Assembly (NCBI GenBank): GCA_014529385.2
Contig: CM043959.1
Coordinates: 13,548,809 to 13,612,808 of the forward strand
Direction: 5' to 3'
Length of the DNA: 64,000 nt
From: Adiantum capillus-veneris
Taxonomy: Eukaryota > Streptophyta > Polypodiopsida > Polypodiales > Pteridaceae
The first letter of the stretch is position 1, and each line of letters starts with the position of its first letter. Both the position numbers and the translations under genes were made by a program. The notes under the pieces are model-generated. The model saw only the letters and a program-made list of their open reading frames with translations, made no database searches and was not told the DNA's origin. Shown here piece by piece: positions 36,241 to 49,560 of the stretch.

Positions 36241-36253
36241 GTGGTATCAAAGC

Positions 36254-37837
36254 TTCTAGTCTAAAGAAAATCCGCAATCAAAAACAAATTTTAAGGATAG
36301 ATTCTCAAATTTACAAAATTGAGTTTTCAAATCAAGGCTAATTGGCAATTAATTGAAAAACTGCCCATCAATTTTGCTTAACGACCATCAAGATTTGACA
36401 AGGAAAGAAAAGAATCAGATCTTGAAGAATTTGTTTGGGCCAATCGGTGATTTTGGTTAGGCATCTGAAAAGGGAGCTTGGAAAGTGACAATTTTGGCTT
36501 AAGTGTAGAAGAGATGGAGATCAAGGCTCCAATTGAGATATTAAAAGCTATAAGGATTACCTATGACATCTCACTCCATGTTGCAAGCTCCAATCAAAGA
36601 TAGTTGTTGACGATATTGAAGTATAGATTTCAAACCGTTGAAGTAGTACTTGGCTACCTTTCTGAAACCATGTGTGACCAACCCTCACACACACATATGG
36701 CCGAGGAAGAGGTGGTTGGTCACCATTAACCTCTAAGCATTGGACACTGTCATTGCTCGTTGACTCAGTTCTTTTCAAAACTCTTTCCGACCTTATTTTC
36801 ACACAAAAGGTGAGGTCCTATTGAACTGCAAAGGTTGCCACCCAAATTGTAACAAAGACCTATTGTCACCACCTCTCCTTCAGTTGATTAATCCCTCTCT
36901 TTCATGGTCGACTTAAGGACCTCTCTTCTTATGGAAAAACTCTTAATACCTTGAGGAAAATCTACTTCAAGATCGGAATAAAGAGGGATGTACTTTGATA
37001 CATTAGACAATGCCTCTCTTGTCAAAACACAAGGCTAAACGAGTGATGATGCCAAGAAAACATGGTAGTCGTGGATATGCTTACTAAATCGCATCTCATC
37101 TAATACCAGTAAAAACCACTTACATCACTTCAAATATAAGCCGTATCTTTGTTAAAGATATATTTAGACTACGGGGGCTTCCAAAGAGAATTATCAATGA
37201 CACGGATGTAAAGTTCACTTCCAAGTTTTGGAAGTCTCTATTTGAAGCTTTAAGAACACAACTATTCTTTAGCTCGGCATATCATCCTCACATAGACAGA
37301 CAAACAGAACGGGTAACCAAGTAATTGAAGATATCCTTTGAGCTTATTGCAGTAGAGAACCCTGCAACAAGTGGATTCAATTTCTTCCCTTGGTAGAATT
37401 TTTCTATAACTCCTCTTTCCATAAAATCACTGGGATGTCACCTTTCAATGCTCTATATTGGCATGAATGCATATCACCATTGAATTTTTTGGACCCTACT
37501 ATAAGGGTAGAAGCCTCAAAGAAAATGCTGGAGGAAATGGAAGCCTAGACCAAAGCCATACGACAAGATATTCAAGCAGATAAGGATCGTCAAAAGCATT
37601 ATGAAGACCAAAAATGATGAGATCAAATCTTCAAACAAGGAGACAAGGTCTTCTTATGAGTGCGTCCAAAAAGAAGCAATCTATCTCTGGGAAAATTCAA
37701 AAATATTAGTCCTCAATATTGTGGTCCTTATGAAATAATCAAGGTCCTTAGTGATCAAGCCTACAAATTATAGCTGTCCAAACATATTAAAGTTCATTAT
37801 GTATTTCATGTCAACCTACTAAAACCCTACATCCCAA
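36254..37837 (+). pseudogene. B-type leader and integrase remnant, unit 8
   Basis: Leader to about 36929, then a junction (CTCTTCTTA|TGGAAAAACTC) that drops the linker and the His half of the zinc module. CLSCQ is still readable near 37012. The core near 37140-37320 reads ISDTDV-like with ISD changed to IND, and the Glu motif is HPHIDRQTE. TAG at 37546-37548. GPY/F module about 37700-37800. Closer to the copies at 43 and 57 kb than to those at 10-30 kb. Confidence 0.75.
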
Positions 37838-38328
37838 ATTCCTCGGCCATTTTATATTTGCACAGTGTTTGAGATCTTTTATCAATGAGCCACTATGGCT
37901 GCTTTGTAAATAGAATAGTGAGAACTCACCTTAAAAGGGTCATGCAATAAGTGATATGATCCAATCATAACTTAAGTGGAATTAAGTGTCAAAGTGGGGC
38001 CTCCAAAGTTTTGACACCAAAAAGTAATATCAAATATTAAATACCAAACTCCACAAGAGGTGCCATGGAGTTTGGAGCTAAGGCCATTCTTGTGTGGATG
38101 CTCTCAATTTTTCCCTTTCCCCTCTCTTACCCTATGTCTTGGGCTATGGAGCTTCTCTGTGTCATCCTCTTGTGTATAAGAGTTTGTCCCCTTGTTTTAT
38201 TTGTGTATTATTATGTGTAGATATGTCAACATCTCCATCCCTTCTCTCTATGTCCACATCAACCCTTCTAGATCTCTCTTTTCCATTCTCCACATGCCAA
38301 GTGTGGAAGCCCACCCTTGACCGGAACA
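37838..38328 (+). repeat. LTR-C copy 8, 5'-truncated
   Basis: 491 bp. Lacks the block around AGATCAATGGTTGTATTTAATGG present in other C copies, a deletion shared with the copy at 44142. Primer site TGGTATCAAAGC at 38330-38341. Confidence 0.75.
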
Positions 38329-38341
38329 GTGGTATCAAAGC

Positions 38342-40353
38342 TTTCGGTCTAAAGAAAATCAATCAAAATCCAGTTTGAAGGATGGATTTTCAAATTTGCA
38401 GAATCAAGTTTGGGAATCAAGGCTGATCAGCAACAATTAATTGAAAAAACGGCCCATCAATTCCACTTAACGATCATCAAGATTCAACAAGGGAAGAAAA
38501 TAATTAGCTCTTGAAGAATTTGTTTGAGTCAATCGGTGATTCCGGTTCGACATAAAAAAATGGAAGCTTGAAAAGTAATTATTTTGGCTTAAGTGTAGAA
38601 GAAATGGAAGATCAAGGCTCCGATTGAGAGATTGGAAGCTACAAGAATTACCCATGACATCTCAGTCCATGTTGCAAGCTCCAATCTAAGATAGCTGACA
38701 ATATTGAAATACAGTTTTCAAACCGTTGAAGTAGTACTCGGTTACCTTTCTGAGACCCTGTGTGACCAACCCTGACACACACATATGGCTTGACTTTGAC
38801 CTACACAAAATCAGGCCATGTAACCATCAAAGTGGTCTCCCAGAGCTGTTGAACTAGTTGTGCTTCATACTCGCGCGCCAAGGAAGATGCGGTTGGTTGC
38901 CATCAATCTCTGAGCACTTGGTACTGTTGCTTGCTACTCGTTAACTGAGTTCTTTTCAAAACTCTTTCCGACCTTATTTTCACATAAAAGGGGAGTCCGC
39001 TATTGAACTACAAAGTTGCCCACCCAAATTTTAACAGCGACCTATTCACCCCCTCTCCTTTACTTGATTATGCCCTCTCTATCATGGTCGACCCTTGTCG
39101 GTTGCGTGCCCCCCAAAACATTGACTAACCACTTGAACTACATCGTATATGCTATGAGACACCATCGCTTTTTACTCTAAAAAATTGTACTCATGTTTTC
39201 TTGATTTTGCTAGCTATCCAACTAAACCTATTAGGACTATTTATTTTATGTTACTCGGTAAAAGTACCCTTACACCCAGGTGATGATCAACCTCTAGAGT
39301 TTTGACTCTTCTTCTACTAGAAAATCACTCATTGTGTAAAGAATTTGCAAATTTATACTTTCTTTTATATGACTAACACCACACATGAGTAGTTGTACTT
39401 TTTCTCTCTCTTTTTGCAAATGACACAAAACACATCTAGTACCACTTCTTAGCAAACTGTCGTTGTCAACAACTTCAAATTGACTACATGGGACATTGTA
39501 CAAGATGAAGCCTATCCAACCTTTTAAATCAATAAACTTTTAACTTTCAATTGTTTGAAGTCCTATTGGAGAAAAAGTCAAAATCCATGTTATACAGTTG
39601 CGACTACTAGACTTGTATCATTAATTAAGTTACAGTAACTATGCTAACTAAATTTGAGAATACAGACAGAAACCTGTGTGCCCTATTCAATACACCATTA
39701 TTTATACCTAAGTATTTCCCTAAGAAGTGCATTTCAACAAGAAAATAAGGTAGTGCATATTTTTCGATACATTGTACCATCGGGCCACTAGTCCCATGAG
39801 GTACTACGTTTTTGAGTGAAGTATTTCTTTTATGATATTCCCATTTGTGGACACTCCTTGTGTCCCTTCTTTGCAGAGTTTGAATACAGGATATGCTAGA
39901 CAGGAGGATTGATAAAATTTTGTCCATTCTTCATGTCCTCAGTTCATGCTTGGATAGTCACTATATGTTGGGTTATGGTGTAATGCCCAATCATATTTAG
40001 GAATGGTAGTCACACTGACACATTCACTATGCATGTCACAATGGTTTATTAAAACTCTTTCGAGGACCCCTACCTACATGTCATAATGAAGAACCGTCCA
40101 CACTTGTAAATGAATAAGAGAAACTCATTCTTGACCAAATAGTTGATCATGAAACCACCACAGCACACACTAACATGGTTCATAATTTTTATTTTTGGAC
40201 TTTTCAATGCCACCCTAGAGAAGATGCTAAATGGATGCCTTAATTATTTTTTTAAAATTCTCCAGATCTTCTTCACACCTTTTGTCACACTGACGGTCGA
40301 ACTAATTCTCTATTTAGCAAACATAGAATAGTTGCTATCTCTAGAGTAAGGGA
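38342..40353 (+). repeat. C-type leader with long segment X, unit 8
   Basis: Leader to about 39089; segment X about 39090-40075; pre-LTR to 40353. The donor-like GTAAAAGT is at 39258. The acceptor has lost its AG (TTTTTGCAA|ATG near 39420), so this copy could not splice as proposed. Contains TTGTGGACACTCCTTGTGTCCC, a short inverted repeat shared by all X copies that reach this far. Confidence 0.6.
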
Positions 40354-41004
40354 TGTTACAAGACTAGGAACCCTCCTGTTGTATGTGGTCAACAACAATT
40401 AGGATAGCTGGAGCGTAATGGATACTTACTGTGTTGTCTTTCTATTTGGTTCTAATGGTGAGTTGATGACTTGTAGATTGAAATTCTAAGAGTTGAGAAG
40501 AAGGCGTTGGCAATAATTCAATGCCTCGGCCATTTTATATTTGCACAATGTTTGAGATCTTTTATCAATAAGCCACTATGGCTGCTTTGTAAATAGGATA
40601 GTGAGAACTCACCTTAAGAGGGTCATGCAATAAGTGATATGCTCCACTTACAACAAAAGTGAAACTAAGTGTAAAAGAGGGACCTCCAATTTTTTGGCAC
40701 CAACAAATAATATCAAATATTAAATACCAAACTCCACAAGAGGTGCCGTGGAGTTTTGGGCTAAGGCCATTCTTGTGTAGATGCTCTCAATTTTTCTTTT
40801 TTCCCTCTCTTACCCTATGTCTTGGGTTATGGATCTGCTTTGTGTCATCCTCTTGTGTGTAAGAGTTTGTCCCCTTCTTTTCTCTTTGTACTAGTATGTG
40901 TAGATATGTCAACATCTCCATCCTTCTCTCTATGGCAACATCAACCCTTCTATCTCTCTCTATTCCCTTCTCCACATGGTGGAAGCCCACCCTTGACCCC
41001 AACA
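40354..41004 (+). repeat. LTR-A copy 8
   Basis: 651 bp, TGTTACAAGACTAGG to CCCCAACA. Slightly longer than the A copies at 13-34 kb because the TTTCTCTTTGTACTAG block is retained. Primer site TGGTATCAGATC at 41006-41017. Confidence 0.8.
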
Positions 41005-41017
41005 ATGGTATCAGATC

Positions 41018-41587
41018 TTGTTGTTTGAAGAAAATGAGCAATCAAAATCAAATTTTAAGGGTGGATTTTTTAATTTGCAGAATCAAGTTTGCAAAATCAA
41101 AGCTAGTCGACAATTAATTGAAAAACGGCCCATTAAATCCACTTAACAACCATCAAGATTCAACAAGGGAAGAAAAGAATCAGCTTTGAAGAATTTTCTT
41201 GACTCAATCAGTGATTCCAGGTCTACATCGAATAAGGGAGCTTGGAAAGTGACGATTTTGGCTTACGTGTAGAAGAGATGGTAGACCAAGGCTCCGTTGA
41301 GAGATGGGAGACCAAGTATACATCATAATGAAGAACCATGCACACTTGTAATCAAGAAGAGCAACTCATTCGTGACCAAATATTTGAATAAGAAAGCACC
41401 ACTGCACGCACTAGCATAGTTCATAATCGTTATCTTTTGATTTTATAATTCCGCCCTAGAGAAGATGGTAAATGCATGCTTTTTTTTTCCAAAACTCTCA
41501 AAATATTCTTCACACCTTTTGTCACTGACGGTCCAACTAATTCTCTATGGAGAAAATAAGCATAGTTGTTATCCCTAGAGTAAGAGA
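41018..41587 (+). repeat. A-type leader, unit 8
   Basis: 570 bp link to LTR-B. No gene supported. Confidence 0.65.
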
Positions 41588-42275
41588 TGTTATGAGACTC
41601 TCCAACCTCTTGTTGTGTATGGTCAACTACAATTGGGATAGCTAGAGCGTAATGGATATTGATTGTGTTGTCTTTCTATTTTGTTCTAATCGTGAGTTGA
41701 TGACTTGTAGATTAGAATTCTAGGAGTTGAGGAGAAGGTGTTGGCAACAAATAAATTCCTTGGCCATTTTATATTTCCACAGTGTTTGAGATCTTTTATC
41801 AATAGGCCACTATGAATGCTTTGTAAATAGGATAGTCAGAACTAGTCTTAAGAGAGACATGCAATAAGTGATATGCTCCACTCGTATAAAGTGGAACTAA
41901 GTGTAAAAGAGGGACCTCCAATTTTATGGCACCAACAAGTAATACCAAATATTACCAAGCTCCACAAGAGGTGTCGTGGAGTTTGAGGCTACAATCTTTA
42001 AGACATTCTTGTAGAGATGCTCTCAATTTTTTCCTCTTCCCTCTCTTACCCTTTGTCTTGGGTTATGGAGCTTCTCTGTGTCATCCTCTTGTGTGTAAGA
42101 GTTTGTCCTCTTGTTTTCTCTGTGTACTATTATGTGTAGATATGTCAACATCTCCATCCCTTCTCTCTATGTCCACATCAACCCTTCTAGATCTCTCTTT
42201 TTTCCCTTGTCCACATGGCAACGTCAATGCTTGTATTTAATAGCCAAGCGTAGGAGCCCACCTTTGACCCCAACA
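41588..42275 (+). repeat. LTR-B copy 7
   Basis: 688 bp, TGTTATGAGACTC to CCCCAACA. Primer site TGGTATTTGAAC at 42277-42288. Confidence 0.8.
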
Positions 42276-42288
42276 ATGGTATTTGAAC

Positions 42289-44141
42289 TTTTGGTTTGAA
42301 GAAAATTGGCAATCAAAAACAAATTTTAAGGATCGATTCTCAAATTTACAAAATTGAGTTTGCAAATCAAGGGTAATTGGAAATTAATTGGAAAATTGCC
42401 CATCAATTTTGCTTAACGACCATCAAGATTTGACAAGGAAAGAAAAGAATCAGATCTTGAAGAATTTGTTTGAGTCAATTGGTGATTTCGGTTAGACATC
42501 AGAAAAGGGAGCTTGGAAAGTGACAATTTTGGCTTAAGTGTAGAAGAGATGGAGATCAAGGCTCCAATTGAGAGTAAAAGCTATAAGGAATACCTATGAC
42601 ATCTCACTCTATGTTGCAAGCTCCGATCAAAGATAGTTAACGATATTGAAGTATAGTTTACAAACCGTTGAAGTAGTACTTGGCTACCTTTTTGAAACCG
42701 TGTGTGACCAACCCTCACACACACATATGGTCGACGAAGAGGTGGTTGGTCACCATTAACCTCTAAGCATTGGGCAGTGTCGTTGCTCGTTGACTCAGTT
42801 CTTTTCAAAACTCTTTCTAACCTTGTTTTCACACAAAAGGTGAGGCCCCTATTGAATTGCAATGTTGGCCACCCAAATTGTAACAAAGACCTATTATCAC
42901 CCCCTCTCCTTTAGTTGATTAATCACTCTCTATCATGGTTGACTTAAGGACCTCTCTTCTTAAGACAACATTTCATGGACAACTTAAGGACCTCTCCAAC
43001 AATCCAATATTGGATAAGGTGAGGAAATGCTCACACAAAGATGAAGCCTATCTTCAAATCACTCAAATTCTCAGTGAAGAAGATGCAACAGAAAAAAGGA
43101 AATGCCCTAGTTAAGGACCATTATATGGAGGATGGCCTTCTTTACTATAGACATCGACTTTACATTCCTAAGGATACCTCCCTAAAATAATTAATTCTTC
43201 ATGAAGGTCATGATATCCCAGTTTCAAGACGCGTGGGATATGCAAAAACTCTTAATACCTTGAGGAAAAGCTACCTCTAGACCGGAATAAAGAGGGATGT
43301 AATTTGATACATTAGACAATGCCTCTCTTGTCAAAAAAACAAGGCTAAACGAGTGATGATTCTAGGAAAACATGGTAGTCGTGGATATGCTTACTAAAGT
43401 GCATCTCATCTAATACCAATAAAAACCACTTACATCACATCAAATATAAGCCGGATCTTTGTTAAAGATATCTTTAGACTACGTGGGCTTCCAAAGAGTA
43501 TAAGTAACACGGATCTAAAGTTCACTTCCAAGTTTTGGAAGTCTCTATTTGAAGCTTTAAGAACACAACTATTCTTTAGCTCGGCATATCATCCTCAGAC
43601 AGACAGACAGACAGAACGGGTAACCAAATAATTGAAGATATCCTTTGAGCTTATTGAAGTAGAAAACCCTACAAGTGGATTCAATTTCTTCCCTTGGTAG
43701 AATTTTCCTATAAGTCCTCTTTCCATAAAAGCATTGGGATGTCACCTTTCAATGCTCTATATGGGCATGAATGCATATCACCATTGAATTTTTTGGACCC
43801 TACTATAAGGGTAGAAGCCTCAAAGAAAATGATGGAGGAAATGGAAGCCTAGACCAAAGCCATACGACAAGATATTCAAGCAGATAAGGATCGTCAAAAG
43901 AATTATGCAGACCAAAAATGATCCGATCAAATCTTCAAACAAGGAGACAAGGTCTTCTTATGAGTGCGTCCAAAAAGAAGCAATCTATCTCTGGAAAAAT
44001 TCAAACATCTTAGTCCTCGATATTGTGGTCCTTATAAAATAATCAAGGTCCTTAGTGATCAAGCCTACAAAATAAAGTTGTTCAAACATATTAAAGTTCA
44101 TTATGTATTGCATGTCAACCTACTAAAACCCTACATCCCAA
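42289..44141 (+). pseudogene. B-type leader and integrase remnant, unit 9
   Basis: Leader to about 42993; linker LLDKVRKCSHKDEAYLQIT-like near 43010; zinc module about 43196-43340 with TAG at 43278-43280. Core about 43440-43630, with a deletion in the ISDTD motif (GAGTATAAGTAACACGG) that shifts the frame. TAG at 43850-43852. GPY/F module in the frame 43964-44176, which reads through the LTR junction. Confidence 0.8.
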
Positions 44142-44632
44142 ATTGCTCGGCCATTTTATATTTGCACAGTGTTTGAGATCTTTTATCAATGAGCCACTAT
44201 GGCTACTTTGTAAATAGGATAGTGAGAACTCACCTTAAAAGGGTCATGCAATAAGTGATATGTGCCAATCATAACTTCAGTGGAACTAAGTGTCAAAAAG
44301 GGGCATCCAAAGTTTTGGCACCAAAAAGTAATATCAAATATTAAATACCAAACTCCACAAGAGGTGACATGGAGTTTGGGGCTAAGGCCATTCTTGTGTG
44401 GATGCTCTCAATTTTTCCCTTTCCCCTCTCTTACCCTATGTCTTGGGCTATGGAGCTTCTCTGTGTCATCCTCTTGTGTATAAGAGTTTGTCCCCTTGTT
44501 TTCTTTGTGTATTATTATGTGTAGATATGTCAACATCTCCATCCCTTCTCTCTATGTCCACATCAACCCTTCTAGATCTCTCTTTTCCATTCTCCACATG
44601 CCAAGTGTGGAAGCCCACCCTTGACCCGAACA
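44142..44632 (+). repeat. LTR-C copy 9, 5'-truncated
   Basis: 491 bp. Shares with the copy at 37838 the deletion after CTCCACATGCCAAG. Primer site TGGTATCAAAGC at 44634-44645. Confidence 0.75.
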
Positions 44633-44645
44633 GTGGTATCAAAGC

Positions 44646-46691
44646 TTCCGGTCTAAAGAAATCAATCAAAATCCAGTTTGAACGATGGATTTTCAAATTT
44701 GTAGAATCAAGTTTGGGAATCAAGGCTGATCAGCAACAATTAATTGAAAGAAATGGCCCATCAATTTCGCTTAACGATCATCAAGATTCAACAAGGGAAG
44801 AAAATAATTAGCTCTTGAAGAATTTGTTTGTGTCAATCGGTGAATCCGGTTCGACATAAAAAATGGGAGCTTGAAAAGTAATTATTTTGGCCTAAGTGTA
44901 AAAGAAATGGAAGATCAAGGCTCCGATTGCGAGATTGGAAGCTACAAGGATTACCCATGACATCTCATTCCATGTTGCAAGCTCCAATCTAAGATAGCTG
45001 ACAATATTGAAATATGATTTTCAAACCGTTGAAGTAGTACTCGGCTACCTTTTTGAAACCCTATGTGACCAACCGTTACACACACATATGGCTTGACTTT
45101 GACCTGTACAAAATCAGGCCATGTAACCATCAAAGTGGTCTCCTAGAGCTCTTGAACTAGTTGTCCTTCATACTCGTAGGCCAAGGAAGAGGTGGTTGGT
45201 TGCCATCAATCTCTGAGCACTTCGCGATGTTGCTGCTGCTCATTAACTGAGTTCTTTTCAAAACTCTTTTCGACCCTATTTTCACACAAAAGGTGAGGCC
45301 GCTATTGAACTGCAAAGTTGGCCACCCAAATTTTAACAGCGACCTATTCAGCCCCTCTCCTTTACTTGATTAAGCCCTCTCTATCGTGGTCGACCCTTGT
45401 AGGTTGCGTACCCCCCAAAATTTTGAGTAACTACTTGAATTACATCGTATATGCTATGAGACACCATTGCTTTTTACTCTTAAAAAATGTACGCATGTTT
45501 CCTTGATTTTACTAGCTATGAAAGTAAACCTATCAGGACTATGTATTCTATGTTACCCGGTAAAAGTATCTTGACACCCAGGTGATGATCCAACTCTAGA
45601 ATTTTGACTCTTATTGTACTAGAAAATCACTCATTGTGTAAAGAATTCGCAAATTTACACTTTCTTTTATTTGACTTACACCACACAAGAGCAGTTGTAC
45701 TTTTTCTCTCTCTTTTTGCAGATGACACAAAACACAACTAGTACCACTTCTTAGCAAACTGTCATTGCCAACAGCTTCAAATTGACTACATGGGACACTG
45801 CACAAGATGAAGCCTATCCAAACTTTCAAATCAATAAACTTTTAACTTTCAATTGTTTGAACTCCTATTGGAGAAAAAGTCAAAAGCCATGTTATACAGT
45901 TGCTACGAGACTTGTATCATTAATTAATTTACTGTTAGTATGCTAACTCCATTTGAGAATAGAGAAAAAAACCTGTGTGCCCTATGCAATACACCATTAT
46001 TTATACCTAAGTATCTCCATAAGAAGTTCAATTCAACAAGAAAATAAGGTACTGCATATTTTTCAATTCTCTAAATTGTAACATCGGGCTACTAGTCCCA
46101 TGAGGTACTAAGTTTTTGAGTGAAGTATTTCTTTTTTGATATTCCCATTTATGGACACTCTTTGTGTCCCTTCTCTGTAGAGTTTGAATACAGGATATGC
46201 TAGATAGGAGGATTGTTAAAATTTTGTCCATTCTCCATGCCCTCAGCTCATGCTTGGATAGTAACTATATGTTGGGTTATGGTGTAATGCCCAAGCATAT
46301 TTAAACATGATATCTAACCTTGTAATGTATTTAATAGTTAATTACCTTCACACTGACACATTCACAATGCATTTCATAGTGGCTTATTACAACTCTTTCG
46401 AGGACCCCTACCTACATGTCATAATGAAGAACCATCCACACTTGTAAATCAAGAAGAGAAACTCATTCTTGACCAAATAGTTGATCATGAAACCATCACT
46501 GCACGCACTAACATGGTTCATAATTGTTATTTTTTCACTTTTCAATGCCACCCTAGAGAAGATGCTAAATGCATGCCTTAATTTTTTTCTTCAAAAATCT
46601 CCAGATCTTCTCCACACCTTTTTTCACACTGACGGTCGAACTAGTTCTCTATTCAGCAACTAAGGACTATTGCCATCTCTAGAGTAAGGGA
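44646..46691 (+). repeat. C-type leader with long segment X, unit 9
   Basis: Leader to about 45391; segment X about 45392-46420; pre-LTR to 46691. Intron-like 45560-45721: donor CCCG|GTAAAAGT, 162 bp, acceptor TTTTTGCAG|ATG. The frame from ATG 45722 has a TAG after ten codons and then stays open for about 60 codons. Product not recognised. This is a good copy for study. Confidence 0.6.
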
Positions 46692-47328
46692 TGTTACAAG
46701 ACTAGGAACCCTCCTGTTGTATGTGGTCAACTACAATTAGGATAGCTACAGCGTAATAAATACTTACTGTGTTGTCTTTGTATTTTGTTCTCATGGTGAG
46801 TTGATGACTTGTAGATTGGAATTCTAAGAGTTGAGAAAAAGGTGCTGGCAATAAATCAATTCCTCAGCCATTTTATATTTGCACAATGTTTGAGATCTTT
46901 TATCAATAAGCCGCTATGGCTGCTTTGTAAATAGGATAGTGAGAACTCATGGAATAAGTGATATGCTCCACTTACAACAAAAGTGAAACTAAGTGTAAAA
47001 GAGGGGCCTCCAATTTTTTGGCACCAACAAATAATATCAAATATTAAATACCAAACTCCACAAGAGGTGCCATGGAGTTTTGGGCTAAGGCCATTCTTGT
47101 GTAGATGCTCTCAATTTTTCTTTTTTCCCTTTCTTACCCTATGTCTTGGGTTAAGGATCTCCTTTGTGTCATCCTCTTGTGTATAAGAGGTTGTCCCCTT
47201 GTTTTCTCTGTGTACTGGTATGTGTAGATATTTCAACATCTCCATCCTTCTTGTTATGGCAACATCAACCCTTCTATCTCTCTCTTTTCCCTTCTCCACA
47301 TGGTGGAAGCCCACCCTTGACCCCAACA
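46692..47328 (+). repeat. LTR-A copy 9
   Basis: 637 bp, TGTTACAAGACTAGG to CCCCAACA; primer site TGGTATCAGAGA at 47330-47341. Confidence 0.8.
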
Positions 47329-47341
47329 ATGGTATCAGAGA

Positions 47342-47912
47342 TTCTTGTTTGAATAAAATGGGCAATCAAAATCATATTTTAAGGATGGATTTTTAAATTT
47401 GCAGAATCGAGTTTGCAAATCAAGGCTAGTCGATAATTAATTGAAAAACGGCGCATTAATTCCACTTAACAACCATCAAGATTCAACAAGGGAAGAAAAG
47501 AATCGGCTCTTGAAGAATTTGTTTGCGTCGATTAGTGATTCCGGTTCTACATTGAAAAAGGGAGCTTGGAAAGTGACGATTTTGGCTTACGTGTAGAAGA
47601 GATGGGAGACCAAGGCTCCGATTGAGAGATGGGAGACCAAGTATACATCATAAGGAAGAACCATGCACACTTGTAAATCAAGAAGAGCAACTCATTCGTG
47701 ACCAAATATTTGATCATGAAAGCACCACTGCACGCACTAGCATACTTCATAGTCGTTATCTTTTGATTTTAAAATTCCACCCTAGAGAAGATGCTAAATG
47801 GATGCCTTTTTTTCCAAAATGCTCAAAATATTTCTCACACCTTTTGTCACTGACGGTCCAAGTAATTCTCTATTGAGCAATTAAGGATAGTTGCTATCCC
47901 TAGAGTAAGAGA
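47342..47912 (+). repeat. A-type leader, unit 9
   Basis: 571 bp link to LTR-B. No gene supported. Confidence 0.65.
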
Positions 47913-48340
47913 TGTTACGAGACTCTCCACCCTCTTGTTGTGTATGGTCAACTACAATTGGGATAAGTGGAGCATAATGGATAGTTATTGTGTTTTCTTT
48001 CTTTTTTGTTCTAATGGTGAGTTGATGACTTGTAGATTAGAATTCTAGGAGTTGAGGAGAAGGTGTTGGCAACAAATAAATTCCTTGGCCATTTTATATT
48101 TGCACAGTGTTTGTTGAGATCTTTTATCAATAGGCTAGTATGACTGCTTTGTAAATAGGATAGTGAGAACTCACCTTAAGAGAGTCATGTAATAAGTGAT
48201 ATGCTCCACTCGTATAAAGTGGAACCAAGTGTAAAAGAGGGACCTCCAATTTTTTGGCACCAACAAGTAATACAAAATATTGCCAAACTCCACAAGAGGT
48301 GCCGTGGAGTTTGGGGCTACAATCTTTAAGCCATTCTTGT

Positions 48341-48345
48341 GCAGA
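48341..48345. other. Target-site duplication GCAGA, left copy
   Basis: Identical to 55406-55410. Removing the element and one copy restores GCAGATGCTCTC as in the other LTRs. Confidence 0.85.
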
Positions 48346-48537
48346 TGTTGGGAGAAGAGGGGGAGATCGACTGCTTAAAATATTCAACACGATCTTCCAA
48401 GCAATCATCATCAACTTGTCCACCTCTTCTTCCAATTTCCAAGCACACACACTCACCTAGACTATGACACACACACACACACAGTAAACATAGAATTGAC
48501 ATAGATATGCTTAGTGTAAGAGATGTGTAAGAGAGTG
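48346..48537 (-). repeat. Truncated 3' LTR of the nested element
   Basis: About 190 bp matching the last part of the 5' LTR (54695-54908). The other 520 bases and the polypurine tract are missing; integrase runs directly into it. CTCTTACAC repeats at the join suggest deletion through short homology. Contains (AC)8 where the other LTR has (CA)31. Confidence 0.75.
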
Positions 48538-49560
48538 AAAGGCATTGTGAATGTGCCAATGTGCACGTAGTTTTAAACGAAAAGAAACATCATTAATGAC
48601 AGCTGAAATTTTGAAAGGTCCATAAAAACGAGGAGCAAGCTTAACAAAGACATTAGTATCAACACTTTTGATCCTGCGTTTTTCAATGCGAAGTAAAACA
48701 TGATCACCTTCTTTGAATTGGTGTGCCTTGTGGTGCTTGTTAGCATGCTTGGTGTAAAGTTCTTGTGAGTGTTTAATGGAAGAATGCACACTTGCATAAA
48801 TATCATGAAAGTCAGTAGTAGTGAAATCATCAGTGGTGGCAGGCACAACATTAGAAAGACGTGAAGCAGGAGTAGGAAGAGAATGACCATATACAATTTC
48901 AAATGGAGACTTACCTATGGCAGTGTGAGTGGTGTTGTTGTATGCAAATTGCAAAATATGTATGTAATCATCCCATTTCTTAGGTTGAGAAGAAACATAA
49001 GACTTTAACAAGTCAATAATAGTGCGGTTGGTGACTTCGGTATGACCATTAGATTCAGGATGAAATGCAGAAGTGAAGTCAAGTGTAGTGCCAAGATTTT
49101 CAAACATAGTAGTCCAAAAAGCACTACAAAATTTTGAGTCTCGATAAAAAATAATCACTTTAGGCAAACCATGATGTGTGGGAAAACAGTCTTAAGAAAC
49201 AAAAGTGCAGCTTGATGTGCTGTGAGTGTTTCCTTACACGGAACAAAATACGCTTGTTTAAAGAAACGATCAATAATAGTCATGTTTGTGCATTGTGAGT
49301 GGGAAACCAGTAACAAAATCCATTGAAATATGTTTCCAAGGTCTTTCAGGAATGGGGAGAGGGTGTAAAAGTCCCAATTTCTTACCTGTAGCTGCTTTGA
49401 TTTTTTGACAAATCAAACAAGTTGAAACATACTGTTTAACATCCATTCTCATAGTAGGCCAATAAAAATCACGACATAAATTTTGAAAAGTTGCAGCAAA
49501 TCCTCTATGTTCAGCATAAGGTGGTTTGTGCAATTTTCAATAATTAATGTACGGAAAGGT
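48511..49560 (-). pseudogene. Integrase of the nested element, degenerate
   Basis: Zinc module in the frame 49533-49270: HKPPYAEHRG, then CLICQ, followed by the core motif ISMDFVTGFP with the first catalytic Asp. A frameshift follows near 49275 and another near 49180. The frame 49167-48511 (218 aa) carries the rest: the usual SDRD motif reads FYRD, so the second catalytic Asp is replaced; HPESNGHTE keeps the Glu; KSPFEIVYG and a GPY/F module (RFYGPFKI) follow. The protein ends at NAFH, where LTR sequence supplies the last seven codons. Integrase would insert cDNA into chromosomes; this copy cannot. Confidence 0.85.

Noticed and set aside
43585-43620. GACA-type microsatellite in an integrase remnant
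   Set aside because: A short run of CAGACAGACAGACAGACAG comes from the codons of the conserved QTDGQTE motif with small changes.
48254-48460. 68-codon plus-strand frame spanning the left end of the nested element
   Set aside because: It crosses the insertion boundary at 48346, so it is a chance fusion of two LTRs.
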